A DNA stretch of 34,551 nt from Chloroflexota bacterium (GCA_016865935.1 VGOB01000028.1:1-34551), one strand, 5' to 3'; positions 1-7,943 are shown, counted from the stretch's first letter. Numbers and translations: made by a program. The notes: generated from the sequence alone by a model not told the origin.

Positions 1-203
1 TCGTTGTGGTTCAATCGCGTCAGACGTTTGAGAGCGGCCTCCTGGTTGCCCATGCCGCGAACCAAGGCGGCTTGATTGCCCGTTGGGCGGTCCAGGATCG
101 CCAACACGTAGTCGGTCAGCCCTTTAATTTGATGCCCGTGAGCCCAGGGCAACATCGCTTGGATATATTCTTGAACGGCTATGGTATCGTCTGGTGTGGT
201 CAT
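1..203 (-). CDS. DDE transposase, N-terminal fragment (IS4/IS701-like)
   Basis: Partial gene running off the left edge, starting at ATG 203. The visible protein contains MLPWAHGHQIKGLTDYV, then RPTGNQAALVRGMGNQEAA and KRLTRLNHN. This resembles the N-terminal region I associate with IS4/IS701-type transposases, which precedes the DDE catalytic core (not visible here). The reading frame is open upstream and is continuous with the phosphate-binding protein gene, so a read-through fusion is possible. The family assignment is from recall of the N-terminal pattern only. Confidence 0.6.
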   Translation of the reverse strand, partial: MTTPDDTIAVQEYIQAMLPWAHGHQIKGLTDYVLAILDRPTGNQAALVRGMGNQEAALKRLTRLNHN

Positions 204-260
204 CCATCGATTATGCCACAACAAGACAATTTTACGTAAATTACAAATGTGTCCTGACAT
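1..260 (-). mobile_element. Insertion sequence, one end only
   Basis: One end of an insertion sequence whose body lies beyond the left window edge. It carries the first 67 codons of a transposase. The outer tip is probably near 258-260, where the minus strand reads TGTCAGGACACATTTG just after the phosphate-binding protein gene should be ending. The exact boundary and any target duplication cannot be set because the other end is missing. A contig edge within an IS is a usual assembly break. Confidence 0.6.
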
Positions 261-261
261 C

Positions 262-1121
262 AGCGGTGTGCGCGCAAATTTTTGCGCCACAATCCGCTGT
301 CCCTCCGCGCTTAGCGCGAACGCGATGAAATCTTGCATTTCGAGATCAGGCGATTGCGGCACGACGAACGTCAGTGTTCTGATGAACGGATACTTTTGAT
401 TCTCGACGGTTTCGCGCGCAAGCGGCACATCGTCCACCGTCAGCGCGCGTACGTCGTGCGTCAGCGCGCCCATCGAGGTGTAACCAATCGCGGTTGGGTT
501 GCGCGCGACGAAATCCACGACCGCCGATTCGCTTGGCATCACGAGCGCGGTGCGCGTCACGCGCGTCGCATTCATCGCCATCTTCTCGAACGCGTCGCGC
601 GTGCCCGAACCCTCCTCGCGGCTGACGACGACAATCGGCTTGCCCGCCATCGGACCGAGGGGCCATGTTGCAATCTCGCCTGAGAAAACCTGGACGAGTT
701 GCGAGCGCATAATCGCGTTGATCGGATTCGACGGATGGACGATCACCGCGACGCCGTCACGCGCGACGACAACCGCGCGCGTCCCGTCGAGCTCGTGCGG
801 TTTGATCGCGCGCGCAACGAGTCCGATCGTGTTGGTGTACTCGCGCGCGGCGCGAATGCCGACATCGGAGTTTGCCGCGCGGATCGTGATGGTTACATAA
901 GGACGCGATTGCGTGTACGTGTCCGCAAGCGATTGCGCGATCCCGTGCATTGAATCGCTGCCGATCATTTGCATTTGCACGGGCTTGTGCGGCGGCGGCG
1001 CGCAGGCGGCGAGGAGGAGGAGCAAGAATCCGAACCAGCGTTGAATCTGACCGATGACCGATGACCGATGACCGTCGTTCGGTCGTCGGTCGTCCGTCAT
1101 CCGTCGTCGGTCGTCCGTCAT
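262..1121 (-). pseudogene. PstS-like phosphate-binding lipoprotein, 3' end replaced by IS
   Basis: Substrate-binding protein of the phosphate ABC transporter type (PstS/PBP-like). The N-terminus has a hydrophobic stretch ending in the lipobox LAAC (Cys40), so it is probably a surface lipoprotein. The family signs are MIGSDSMHGIAQSLA near the mature N-terminus, VFSGEIATWP in the middle and the phosphate-loop-like SREEGSGTRDAFE. It ends ...SAEGQRIVAQKFARTPL, where such proteins normally finish, but no stop is reached: the frame enters the IS and continues into its transposase. About 286 residues are visible, near full length, so function may be retained. The first 25 codons (MTDDRRRMTDDRR...) are repeat-derived, and the ATG lies 1 nt past the uppP stop, which suggests translational coupling. 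The true start is therefore uncertain. Confidence 0.7.
1048..1121. repeat. Word repeat (GACCGATG / GTCGGTCGTCCGTCAT)
   Basis: Three or more copies of GACCGATGACC are followed by a reverse-complement-like arm of GTCGGTCGTCCGTCAT units. It occupies the uppP-pstS junction and encodes the N-terminus of the phosphate-binding protein, including both candidate ATG codons. Confidence 0.75.
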
Positions 1122-1122
1122 A

Positions 1123-2043
1123 TCACCCTCGCGCCACCGCGACGCCGATGACGAGCGCGGCAAGCAGCCAACGATAGTACACAAACAGATCGGTTGAGTT
1201 GCGTTGCAAAAAGCGCAACAGGAATGCGATGCACAGGTAGCCGCTGATCGCCGCGCTCAACATTCCCACGCCGAAGAAAATCAATTCGGATGGCGCAATC
1301 CCTTTGCGCGCGAGATCGAACACGCTCTTCGCGCCCGCGCCCGCGATGATCGGCGCGGACAGCAGAAACGAAAAGCGCGCCGCGGCTTCGCGTTCCAGCC
1401 CGAGCGCGAGTCCGGCGGTGATCGTCGCGCCGGAACGTGAAACGCCGGGAAACAGCGCGAGCGCCTGCGCGCAGCCGATCAGGATCGCGTCCTTCAGCGA
1501 AACCTGGTTCAGCGCGCGCGTGTGCCGCGCGATCCGTTCCGCGATGAACAACGCCGCGCCGAGCAGCGCGATGATGACGCCCATCGCGATCATCGCGCCC
1601 GTGTTATGCTGCGCGTTCGGCGCGTGGAACAGTTCTTCGATCTTGCTTTCGAACAGCACGCCCGCGCTCGCGCCGGGAATACTGCCGATCACGATCCACC
1701 ACGCGAGTCGCCGATCCACATCGTCGCCGCGAGTAGTGTCATTGCGAGGGCGGTTTTCGCCCGAAGCAATCTCCAATTCGCGATTTGGGGATTGCTTCGC
1801 AAACGTCGCTCGCAATGACAGGATAGACTGGATTCCGGCGCGGAATAACCGGATCCAATCGCGCGCGAAAAAGATCAAGAGCGCGACGAGCGTTCCCAGA
1901 TGCAGCGCGACATCGAACGCAAGACCTGGGTCGTCCCATTGGAACAACCAAGGGATGATGATCAAATGCGCCGAACTCGAAATCGGAATGAACTCGGTCG
2001 CGCCTTGCACGAGTCCAAGGAGAATGGCTTGAAAAAGATTCAA
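1123..2043 (-). CDS. uppP: Undecaprenyl-diphosphatase UppP (BacA)
   Basis: Membrane phosphatase that recycles undecaprenyl pyrophosphate to the monophosphate lipid carrier for peptidoglycan and other envelope glycans. The N-terminal signature QGATEFIPISSSAHL (about residues 14-28) and the second active-site motif FPGVSRSGATI are intact. The protein is strongly hydrophobic with repeated membrane helices. At 306 residues it is about 33 longer than the usual 273 or so. The excess maps to residues 75-103, encoded by a palindromic repeat (1737-1820) inserted in frame between helices. Its stop is 1 nt from the downstream lipoprotein start. The start MNLFQAILLG fits the family. Essential residues look intact, so the enzyme is expected to work despite the insertion. 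Confidence 0.95.
   Translation of the reverse strand: MNLFQAILLGLVQGATEFIPISSSAHLIIIPWLFQWDDPGLAFDVALHLGTLVALLIFFARDWIRLFRAGIQSILSLRATFAKQSPNRELEIASGENRPRNDTTRGDDVDRRLAWWIVIGSIPGASAGVLFESKIEELFHAPNAQHNTGAMIAMGVIIALLGAALFIAERIARHTRALNQVSLKDAILIGCAQALALFPGVSRSGATITAGLALGLEREAAARFSFLLSAPIIAGAGAKSVFDLARKGIAPSELIFFGVGMLSAAISGYLCIAFLLRFLQRNSTDLFVYYRWLLAALVIGVAVARG
1737..1820. repeat. TGTCATTGCGAG palindromic element inside uppP
   Basis: 84-bp palindrome with ends TGTCATTGCGAG and CTCGCAATGACA and inner arms GAAGCAATCTCC / GGGGATTGCTTCG. Its length is exactly 28 codons. Read on the minus strand it gives a peptide containing FAKQSPNRELEIASGENRP, placed in a loop of UppP. Confidence 0.9.
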
Positions 2044-2053
2044 CAGTGCTCCT

Positions 2054-2413
2054 TCAATTGCGGCGCGCGAATTGTTCCAGCAGCAGCGCGACGCCGAGCG
2101 CGATCAGACCCAGGGGCCACCACTTGCCCCACTCGCTGCCGCCGAACGGAATCAAGCCGATGGTGATCAACACGCCCGCGCCGATCACCAGTCCGATGAT
2201 CCCGCGCCGATGACCAAAACCGAGCGCGCGCAACAATGCTTGGAGCAACAAAATGCCGCCCAAGCCGATCAGAAACACGCCCCAGAAATTGTCCCACCGC
2301 ACGCCGAACATTTGATTTTGCGCGAGCAGAAACGCGATACCCAGCACGATCAACACCAGTCCGCCGGTCATCGCGCTCAACGGATCGCGCGGGTGATTAC
2401 GTTCGTCACTCAT
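2054..2413 (-). CDS. Small membrane protein, LiaI/LiaF-like (DUF5668-type)
   Basis: A 119-residue protein with four hydrophobic helices arranged as two pairs (GGLVLIVLGIAFLLAQ, FWGVFLIGLGGILLLQALL, GIIGLVIGAGVLITIGLIPF, WWPLGLIALGVALLLEQ). This helix-pair pattern with conserved W/G positions is typical of the LiaI-LiaF-like or DUF5668 membrane region. It has a charged, soluble N-terminus (MSDERNHPRD). A good ribosome binding site (GGAGG) lies 6-7 nt before ATG 2413. The function of this class is unclear; related domains occur in envelope stress sensing. It sits upstream of uppP with a 10-nt gap, so the two are probably co-transcribed. Confidence 0.7.
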   Translation of the reverse strand: MSDERNHPRDPLSAMTGGLVLIVLGIAFLLAQNQMFGVRWDNFWGVFLIGLGGILLLQALLRALGFGHRRGIIGLVIGAGVLITIGLIPFGGSEWGKWWPLGLIALGVALLLEQFARRN

Positions 2414-2430
2414 TTGTGCCTCCTCAAATA

Positions 2431-2521
2431 CGACCGCCGACAGACGACCGCCGACCGCCGCGAATTTTTTGACGAAGGACGAACGACGAATTTCGTCCTT
2501 CGTCTTTTGTCGTTCGTCGCG
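2431..2521. repeat. Two word repeats back to back (GACCGCCGAC; GACGAAGGACGAA)
   Basis: First a run of CGACCGCCGACAGACGACCG words (2431-2462). Then comes an inverted repeat with arms GACGAAGGACGAA and TTCGTCCTTCGTC around a short centre, followed by further TTTTGTCGTTCGTCG words. Together they fill the whole gap between the HAD gene and the small membrane protein. The second part could fold as a hairpin in the transcript. Confidence 0.75.
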
Positions 2522-2530
2522 ATAAAAATT

Positions 2531-3190
2531 TCATCTATTCAGCAGATCGATCACGCGCGCAAGATTCTCGACGCGCGCATCCGCGAAAGCCAGGTCTTGG
2601 TGTCGCGTGTACCGGTTTGGCACGACGATGACGCGCAAGCCCGCCGCCTTTGCCGCCGCCGCGCCGCTCGCGCTGTCTTCCAACGCGAGACAGCGCGCCG
2701 CGTCAATGCGCAATTGTTCACACGCGCGCAAATACGCGTCCGGCGCGGGCTTGCCGTTTGCCACGTCCGATCCGGTCACCATCGCGCGAAACAAGGACGC
2801 GAGTTCCAAGCCGCGCACAATCGTTTCGACTTGCGCACGCGGCGAGCCGGAGGCGATGGCCATTGGCAGCGCGCGCGCTTGCAGATGGTCGAGCAAGACG
2901 CGCGCGCTGGGCATCAGCGTCAGATTGCGCGGATCGGCGACGATGCGCGCGTACTCAGTGTGATGCTCGCGCGTCAATTCGTCCGCCGACGCGCGAATGT
3001 GAAAGCGCGCGATCAAGTACTCGGAATTCTCGCGCTGGGAAATGCCGACGAAGGCGCGTCCGAATTCTTCGTCCCGAATTTCGTACTCTACGCCGTGCCG
3101 CGCCAGCGTCGCGTTGAACACGCGCCGATGCAACGGTTCGGTATCCACCAATAATCCGTCGAGATCAAAAATGACTGCCTGAGTTTCCAC
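2531..3190 (-). CDS. HAD-superfamily phosphatase (beta-phosphoglucomutase-like)
   Basis: A 219-residue HAD hydrolase of subfamily IA with a helical cap, acting on a small phosphorylated metabolite in the cytoplasm. Motif I is DLDGLLVDTEP at residues 8-18, with nucleophile Asp8 and acid/base Asp10. Motif II is ASGSPRAQ, motif III is the Lys in NGKPAPDAYL, and motif IV is LEDSASG. The DTEP and KPAPD signatures match the beta-phosphoglucomutase/phosphoglycolate phosphatase group. The exact substrate cannot be told. The start is a GTG at 3190, overlapping the end of the upstream CPBP gene by 26 nt, which suggests coupling. Confidence 0.88.
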   Translation of the reverse strand: METQAVIFDLDGLLVDTEPLHRRVFNATLARHGVEYEIRDEEFGRAFVGISQRENSEYLIARFHIRASADELTREHHTEYARIVADPRNLTLMPSARVLLDHLQARALPMAIASGSPRAQVETIVRGLELASLFRAMVTGSDVANGKPAPDAYLRACEQLRIDAARCLALEDSASGAAAAKAAGLRVIVVPNRYTRHQDLAFADARVENLARVIDLLNR

Positions 3191-3869
3191 CGTAATTTCC
3201 CAACCAGGTTTGGGCGCGCGACGCCCACACGAGTTGCAACAAGTTGATCGCGTAATGCGCGATGAATGGCGCGATCACACTTTGCGTCGCCAAGAATAAA
3301 ATAGACAACACCAATCCCAGCGCGGCGGCGACGACGATGCCGAGCGCGCCTTGCGGCAAGTGCATCGCGCCAAACAGAATTGACCAAATGAACGCGAGCG
3401 CGAGCGGCGGCGCGAACGCGCCAAACCCGCCGAGCAACAACGAGCGAAATAACAATTCTTCCAACAGTACGGCGGGAATCAGCGCGAGCGGGACGAGAAA
3501 CCATTCACGCGAGTTGCGCGGCAAAATACTTTTGACGACAATCGGCGAGTAGATCGCCGCGCCGAAACGCGCGATTGCCCCGCGCGTCAAGCGCGGCACG
3601 CTCAGCGCGCCGACGATGCCGACGAAACAGCCCGCCAGCAGATCGCGCGAGAGATCGAGCGACTGCCAGCCGAACTGCGCGAACGATTGTCCGCTGATCC
3701 ACGCCAAGCCAAGGCACACGCCGATCAACCCCACGCGCAAAAGATTTTCGGCAGGGAGCAATAGCAAATTGAAATCAGGCGTCATCTCGCGCAAGGCGAG
3801 CGCGGTACGCCACGTGCCCCACGCGAGAAATGCGAGTAACAATAATGTGCCGAGGGTGAAAAGAACCAT
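3165..3869 (-). CDS. CPBP-family intramembrane protease (CAAX-like)
   Basis: A 234-residue integral membrane protein of the CPBP (Abi/Rce1-like) glutamic protease family. All three family motifs are present: EELLFRSLL (EExxxR), the Phe/His motif in LFGAMHLPQG, and HYAINLL (HxxxN). Several hydrophobic helices surround them. Bacterial members act in membrane protein processing or self-immunity to bacteriocins; nothing nearby narrows this. It starts at ATG 3869 and its tail overlaps the HAD gene start. The upstream gap to the secreted peptidase gene is wholly a word repeat. Confidence 0.88.
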   Translation of the reverse strand: MVLFTLGTLLLLAFLAWGTWRTALALREMTPDFNLLLLPAENLLRVGLIGVCLGLAWISGQSFAQFGWQSLDLSRDLLAGCFVGIVGALSVPRLTRGAIARFGAAIYSPIVVKSILPRNSREWFLVPLALIPAVLLEELLFRSLLLGGFGAFAPPLALAFIWSILFGAMHLPQGALGIVVAAALGLVLSILFLATQSVIAPFIAHYAINLLQLVWASRAQTWLGNYGGNSGSHF

Positions 3870-3875
3870 TTGATT

Positions 3876-3984
3876 TGGTAGTTGGGTAGTTGCATAGTTT
3901 GATAGTTGGATAGTTCGGTTGCTTCAAGATTGGGCAACGATTCAACTATGCAACTATCAAACTATCGAACCATCAAACTATCGA
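3876..3984. repeat. Word repeat (TAGTTGGATAGTT / AACTATCAAACTATC)
   Basis: The left arm repeats GTAGTTGGGTAGTTGCATAG-type words; the right arm repeats the reverse complement (CAACTATGCAACTATCAAAC). The arms could pair. The same word family recurs at 26943-27049. The stop codon (TAG, 3978-3980) of the secreted peptidase gene is provided by the repeat. Confidence 0.85.
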
Positions 3985-5957
3985 ACGACAACGGCAAATT
4001 GAAATTCCGCCGCCTCGGTCGTCGTGGGCGCGTGCGCGGTGACGACGAGTGTCGCGCGCGCGCTATTTTGGCTGAACCCGGTGAGCGTGTAACTGCCACG
4101 ATTTTGCGCGTCGAGCGGAATCCGCACGATGCGCGTCGCGTCACCTGCTTCGATGATCTGCGCGATGAATTTTTGCGGCAGAACGTTATCGGTGCGAATG
4201 AACCCCGCGGCTTGCCAGCCGCCTTCGCCGCTTTCGATGTCGTCGCGGTAGCCGATTTCCGGGATCGCGATGTCGTCCAGCGCCCAACCCGGCGCGTTGT
4301 ACGCGTCGTCGGTGATGTACTCAAAACGCACCAGAATCGTTTTTCCCGCGTACGGCGACAAATCAACTTGTTCCTGAATCCAGCGCGCCGGAGTTTTTGA
4401 TTTTTCATCCACGATGCCAGAGCGACCGGTGAACGCGTGTCCGTAACTCGCGCCGTTTGGATTGTTCGTCGTCGTCGAGTTGCCGCGCAGGATGTCCCAG
4501 GTCTTGCCGCCGTCGCTCGATGCGGCGACGTACGCGTAATCGTAGTTCGTTTCGATGTCGTGCCACGTCCAGAATTGCAGCGTCGCGCTTTTCGCGCGCG
4601 TCAGATCGAACGAGCGCGTCAACGTCATATTCGCCAGATCGGCGCGATTGGAGTACCACATCCACTTGCCGCTGTAGGCATCCGCCGCGATCAATTTCGC
4701 CGTCGTCGTGCCGGTGAAATAGATCGTCACGTCGCGCTTGTCCGGCGCGAGCGCGAAATAACTGGCGGCGTACTGTTTCAGCGGCACGGTGCGCGTGATT
4801 GGATATTGATTCAGATTGCCGAGACGCGTCACGCGAAATTTTTCTTCGTTCGTGTACGCGTATCGTCCGTTTTCGATCTTGGGATCGTTCACGATGTTCG
4901 TGACCGCCCAGTCGGCAAAGAGATCGTCAAAGCGCAAACCGTTCGCGCGGCGATCGAGCGCGACTTGGACGCCGGGAATTCCTTCGCGCGTGGTGTGAAT
5001 GATCTCGCGAATCATCTCCACGCCGAATCGTCCGGCGACGTAATTGAAAAAGAGATACGCCGCGCCGTAATGCGCGCCCGATTCGTTTGGCGCATTGCCC
5101 CAGGTATTCAACTGCGTATCGGGTTGCCGCGCGAAAATTTCCGTCACGCCCAGCACGCGCAAGCCATTGATCTTGATTGCGAGATCCGCCATTCCTTCGT
5201 CAATCCAGCCGGTTTTGGATTTCGCTTGAGAGTGGTTGATCAGATGTTCGAACTCGTGCGCGAGAGCGCCGTTGTATTCTTCGCCATTCAGCGGCACGGC
5301 TTCGATGTTCATATAAATGAGGTTGCGTTGATTGCTGAACGGCGCGAACGCGAGCGGATGCGCGTCCACACTGCTGAAATATCCGGCGGCATCGTCAAAG
5401 CGCGTGTTCAAAATGTGAATCCGCCCACTTGCATCCAAGCCGATGCCGGGCGCGCCGAAATATTTGACGTTGGTCGGATAGATGCGCGTTTCAAAAAAAT
5501 CTGCCGATTGCTTCAGCGCGTTCGCGTCGAACCTGAGTCCGTCCTCGACCCAGAAAAGCGAGTGTGGCGTGGCGGCGTGCAATGTCGCGTGCGCCGTTCG
5601 ATATTCGCCGGTCGCCGCGTTTTTGATCACGAAAAATTTGTCGCGATCGCCGACTTTCCACGCGCGCGGCGCGGGCGTTGGCACGGGCGTCAACAGCGCG
5701 AGATTCTTGCGGAGGCGCGGCACGATCTGGTACAGATCGCGCGGCGGAATTTGTGTGCGGAGCAGCGCGTCCGCCGTCGTATTGGCGGGGTACGGAGTTC
5801 CGAGAGTGCTTGGAGTTGGCGATGGCGTCGCGCGTGGCGCGAGAGCGGAACGAAGCGGGTCAATGCCAAACCAAAGCAATCCGCCGGTGCTGGCAAGCAG
5901 GCAACACAAGCAAATCACCAGCGCGGCGATGATCGCGAACAATATTTTTTTGTTCAT
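3978..5957 (-). CDS. Secreted zinc metallopeptidase, immune-inhibitor-A-like
   Basis: A 659-residue exported protein. An N-terminal hydrophobic segment (residues 5-30) is followed by a Pro/Thr/Ser-rich linker. The zinc motif HEFEH is at residues 234-238, with a downstream acidic ligand in WIDEGMADLA (Glu254), a gluzincin-like arrangement. The C-terminal third (about residues 440-640) has features of M6/immune inhibitor A and MAM-like modules: LQFWTWHDIETNYDYAYV, SSDGGKTWDIL, LSPYAGKTILVRFEY and APGWALDDIAIPEIGY. It is probably a surface-anchored or secreted protease that degrades external protein. The start MNKKILFAIIA gives a clean signal segment. The cupin gene ends 10 nt upstream. Substrate unknown. 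Confidence 0.8.
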   Translation of the reverse strand: MNKKILFAIIAALVICLCCLLASTGGLLWFGIDPLRSALAPRATPSPTPSTLGTPYPANTTADALLRTQIPPRDLYQIVPRLRKNLALLTPVPTPAPRAWKVGDRDKFFVIKNAATGEYRTAHATLHAATPHSLFWVEDGLRFDANALKQSADFFETRIYPTNVKYFGAPGIGLDASGRIHILNTRFDDAAGYFSSVDAHPLAFAPFSNQRNLIYMNIEAVPLNGEEYNGALAHEFEHLINHSQAKSKTGWIDEGMADLAIKINGLRVLGVTEIFARQPDTQLNTWGNAPNESGAHYGAAYLFFNYVAGRFGVEMIREIIHTTREGIPGVQVALDRRANGLRFDDLFADWAVTNIVNDPKIENGRYAYTNEEKFRVTRLGNLNQYPITRTVPLKQYAASYFALAPDKRDVTIYFTGTTTAKLIAADAYSGKWMWYSNRADLANMTLTRSFDLTRAKSATLQFWTWHDIETNYDYAYVAASSDGGKTWDILRGNSTTTNNPNGASYGHAFTGRSGIVDEKSKTPARWIQEQVDLSPYAGKTILVRFEYITDDAYNAPGWALDDIAIPEIGYRDDIESGEGGWQAAGFIRTDNVLPQKFIAQIIEAGDATRIVRIPLDAQNRGSYTLTGFSQNSARATLVVTAHAPTTTEAAEFQFAVVVR

Positions 5958-5966
5958 TCTGAACCC

Positions 5967-6365
5967 TTAGCGAAATTTTTTGCCGATGATCGGCAGGCGC
6001 TTGAGCGCGGCGCGCAAAATCATCTTCGCGGCGCGACCGGCGTAAATGCGTTCGTGGACGGTTTCGCGCATCACCCACTGCGCGGAGCCGTCAGCGCGAA
6101 AGCCGTGTTCGGTTCCGGCAGGCACGTACAAAATCGTGCCGGGTGTGCCGCGCATCTCGCGTCCGTCAATCAGGATCGTCCCTTCGCCTTCCAGCACGTC
6201 GAACACTTCGTCGGTGTGATCGTGGCGATGATACGGGACGACCTGACCGCGCGTAAAGCAGACCAGGCGTCCGAAGAATGCCTCGCCGTCGAACAGATTC
6301 ACGTTCGACAATTGCGCGTCCGAAAATTTCTTTATCTCGTTTACGTTGGCAGTGAAGAAACGCAT
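5967..6365 (-). CDS. Cupin-domain protein
   Basis: A 132-residue single-domain cupin. Motif 1 is GQVVPYHRHDHTDEVFDVLEG, with metal ligands in HRHDH and the Glu. Motif 2 is PGTILYVPAGTEHGF, with its His. Such small cupins bind a metal and act as isomerases, dioxygenases or sugar-binding modules; the specific reaction cannot be inferred. A basic tail (RAALKRLPIIGKKFR) follows the barrel. The ATG at 6365 is preceded by AAGGAA. The peptidase gene follows at 9-10 nt, so the two likely share a transcript. Confidence 0.82.
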   Translation of the reverse strand: MRFFTANVNEIKKFSDAQLSNVNLFDGEAFFGRLVCFTRGQVVPYHRHDHTDEVFDVLEGEGTILIDGREMRGTPGTILYVPAGTEHGFRADGSAQWVMRETVHERIYAGRAAKMILRAALKRLPIIGKKFR

Positions 6366-6376
6366 AATATTCCTTC

Positions 6377-6574
6377 TGTCATTTCGAGGCGCGTTTTTTT
6401 GCGCCGAGAAATCTCACTAGCGTGACAACGAGATTTCTCGCTTCGCTACCCAGAAACTTGACGTTCGTAGTATGCGCTTCAGCGCACGGGACGGCGATGA
6501 ATCGCCCACTACGAACGCACGCGAGTTTCTTGCGGCAAACATACCGCGCGACGGTATGTATTCTCGAAATGACA
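6377..6574. repeat. Nested palindromic element (TGTCATTTCGAG ends)
   Basis: Perfect 12-bp terminal inverted repeats TGTCATTTCGAG / CTCGAAATGACA bound 198 bp. Inside are GAGAAATCTC / GAGATTTCTC arms. A second element follows, beginning near AGAAACTTG and ending AGTTTCTTG. Within that is a third palindrome, CGTTCGTAGTA...ACTACGAACG (6462-6517), containing GCGCTTCAGCGC and GGCGATGAATCGCC. This looks like insertion within insertion. Confidence 0.8.
6462..6517. repeat. CGTAGT palindromic element, innermost copy
   Basis: 56-bp palindrome with ends CGTTCGTAGTA and ACTACGAACG and two small internal dyads. The same design recurs at 18547-18605 and, inside a gene, at 26447-26501. Confidence 0.75.
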
Positions 6575-6589
6575 ACGTGGTTGAGTAGT

Positions 6590-6626
6590 TATCGCGAAAT
6601 TTGTATTCGTGTTCATTCGCGGAATA
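6590..6626. repeat. Word repeat remnant (TATTCGTGTTCATTCG)
   Basis: Short tract built of ATTTGTATTCGTGTTCATTC words directly after the nested palindrome and just before the lysE-type stop codon. It lacks an obvious complementary arm. Confidence 0.4.
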
Positions 6627-6627
6627 G

Positions 6628-7236
6628 TTATCTCAAACTCCACAGCGCGAGCGCGCCAAAAGTCGTGATGATGATCCCGGAAATCCAATTCACCCAGCGC
6701 AGCGCGCGCAGATCGAAACGCGCGCGGAAGAAACTGACGCCGCCGCTGAGCGCGAGCCACCACATCGCCGAACCGGCAAACACGCCGAGCACGAGCAGCG
6801 CGGCGGAAAGGAAATCGCTGCTGCCACTGACGAATCCCAGTCCGGCAAAAACTGCGAGGAACGAAAAGATCGTCATCGGGTTGGTGAGCGTCAGAAAAAA
6901 AGTGGACGCGTACGATCCGACTAGTCCAACGCCTTGCGCGTTCGCTGCGCGTTCGGAGGGCTGCGCGAGCAGAGTCTTGATGCCAAGATAACACAGAAAC
7001 GCGCCGCCGACAAGTCGCAGCGCGATTTCTTGGCTGGTGAGAAAACCGGAGATGATTGTCAGTCCGAACGCGGCGATGCTGCCGTAAATTGCATCGGCGG
7101 TTGCCGCGCCCAAGCCCGAGACGAATCCCGCCGCGCGTCCGTCCGCGAGCGTGCGCCGGATACACAACACGCCGATCGGTCCGACCGGCGCGGCGATGGA
7201 GAAACCGAGGAGCAATCCTTTTAGCAGAAACTCCAT
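6628..7236 (-). CDS. LysE/RhtB-family exporter
   Basis: A 202-residue membrane transporter of the LysE superfamily, which exports amino acids or related small solutes. The N-terminal signature MEFLLKGLLLGFSIAAPVGP followed by IGVLCIRRTLADG is characteristic, and about six hydrophobic helices can be traced to the C-terminal WALSLR-like end. I chose ATG 7236 (MEFLLKG) rather than the upstream in-frame ATG, because the nine extra codons (MGNWLIAIN) are encoded by the adjacent CCAATGAG word repeat and are not family-like. The substrate cannot be predicted. It lies downstream of the Mog-type gene in the same orientation. Confidence 0.88.
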   Translation of the reverse strand: MEFLLKGLLLGFSIAAPVGPIGVLCIRRTLADGRAAGFVSGLGAATADAIYGSIAAFGLTIISGFLTSQEIALRLVGGAFLCYLGIKTLLAQPSERAANAQGVGLVGSYASTFFLTLTNPMTIFSFLAVFAGLGFVSGSSDFLSAALLVLGVFAGSAMWWLALSGGVSFFRARFDLRALRWVNWISGIIITTFGALALWSLR

Positions 7237-7239
7237 GTT

Positions 7240-7333
7240 GATCGCAATGAGCCAATTGCCCAATGAGCCAATGAGCCAAACCTCTTCTTGGGAAAATCGT
7301 TTGGCTCATTGGTTGATTGGTTGATTGGTTCAT
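7240..7333. repeat. Word repeat (CCAATGAG / TTGGCTCATTGGTTGATTGG)
   Basis: Arm of GCCAATTGCCCAATGAGCCA words, a short centre, then TTGGCTCATTGGTTGATTGG words. It fills the mog-lysE gap. It supplies the TGA stop of the mog gene (7330-7332) and an in-frame upstream extension of the exporter gene. Confidence 0.85.
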
Positions 7334-7869
7334 TCTCCAGCCATATCGCGCTTGCGAATTTCTTCGTCGAGCGGATTTTCGTACAGATGATTTTCGCCGG
7401 GCGCGCCGCGCAACAGTTCGATGGCGTGCGGGAGCGCGGGTAAGATCACCGCGAGATTTTCGCACGCGGCGGTGGGACTGCCGGGCAAGTTAACGATGAG
7501 CGTGTGACCGCGAATTCCGGTGACCATTCGCGACAACATCGCGTACGGCGTTTTTTGTAGCGACGCCGCGAGCATCGCTTGCGCCAAGCCCGGCGCGTCG
7601 CGTTCGATCACCGCGCGCGTTGCTTCGGGTGTGACATCGCGCGGCGCAAAGCCGGTACCGCCCGTCGTCAAGATCAAATCGAGATGCGCGTCGTCGCACC
7701 ATTTCATCAGCGCGCCTTTGATCTCGCCAAAATTATCGGGCACGATATGTGTGAGGTCAACGTCTTCATCGAAATGCTTTCCGATCATTTCGCGCAGCGC
7801 GGGACCCGATTGATCTTCGTAAACACCTTGCGACGCGCGGTCGCTGATGGTGAGGATGCCGATTCGCAT
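7330..7869 (-). CDS. Molybdopterin adenylyltransferase-type protein (Mog/MoaB)
   Basis: A 179-residue MogA/MoaB-type protein of molybdenum cofactor biosynthesis, expected to adenylylate molybdopterin before metal insertion. The family motifs are ILTISDRAS at the N-terminus, TTGGTGFAPRDVTPEAT (the MPT-binding loop), and LPGSPTAACENL near the C-terminus. It is monodomain, without an MPT ligase MoeA-like fusion. No other cofactor genes are in the window. ATG 7869 gives the expected MRIGILTISDR start. Whether it is Mog (adenylyltransferase) or MoaB is not decidable by eye. Confidence 0.9.
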   Translation of the reverse strand: MRIGILTISDRASQGVYEDQSGPALREMIGKHFDEDVDLTHIVPDNFGEIKGALMKWCDDAHLDLILTTGGTGFAPRDVTPEATRAVIERDAPGLAQAMLAASLQKTPYAMLSRMVTGIRGHTLIVNLPGSPTAACENLAVILPALPHAIELLRGAPGENHLYENPLDEEIRKRDMAGE

Positions 7870-7878
7870 ATTTTATCC

Positions 7879-7943
7879 GTTCAAAGTTTCAGGTTCAAGG
7901 TTCAAAGTTGAAAAACCTTGAACCTTGAACTTTGAACTCAAGG
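7879..7943. repeat. Word repeat (GTTCAAGGTTCAAAG)
   Basis: Words GTTCAAAGTTTCAGGTTCAA then the complement CCTTGAACCTTGAACTTTG form a near-perfect hairpin. It supplies the TGA stop codon (7938-7940) of the dmpA-like gene. The same word recurs at 21235-21291, 23340-23385 and 24054-24085. Confidence 0.9.

Noticed and set aside
4437-6425. A 662-codon plus-strand frame over the peptidase and cupin genes
   Set aside because: Arg-rich, compositionally a shadow of the minus-strand genes, which have clear domains.
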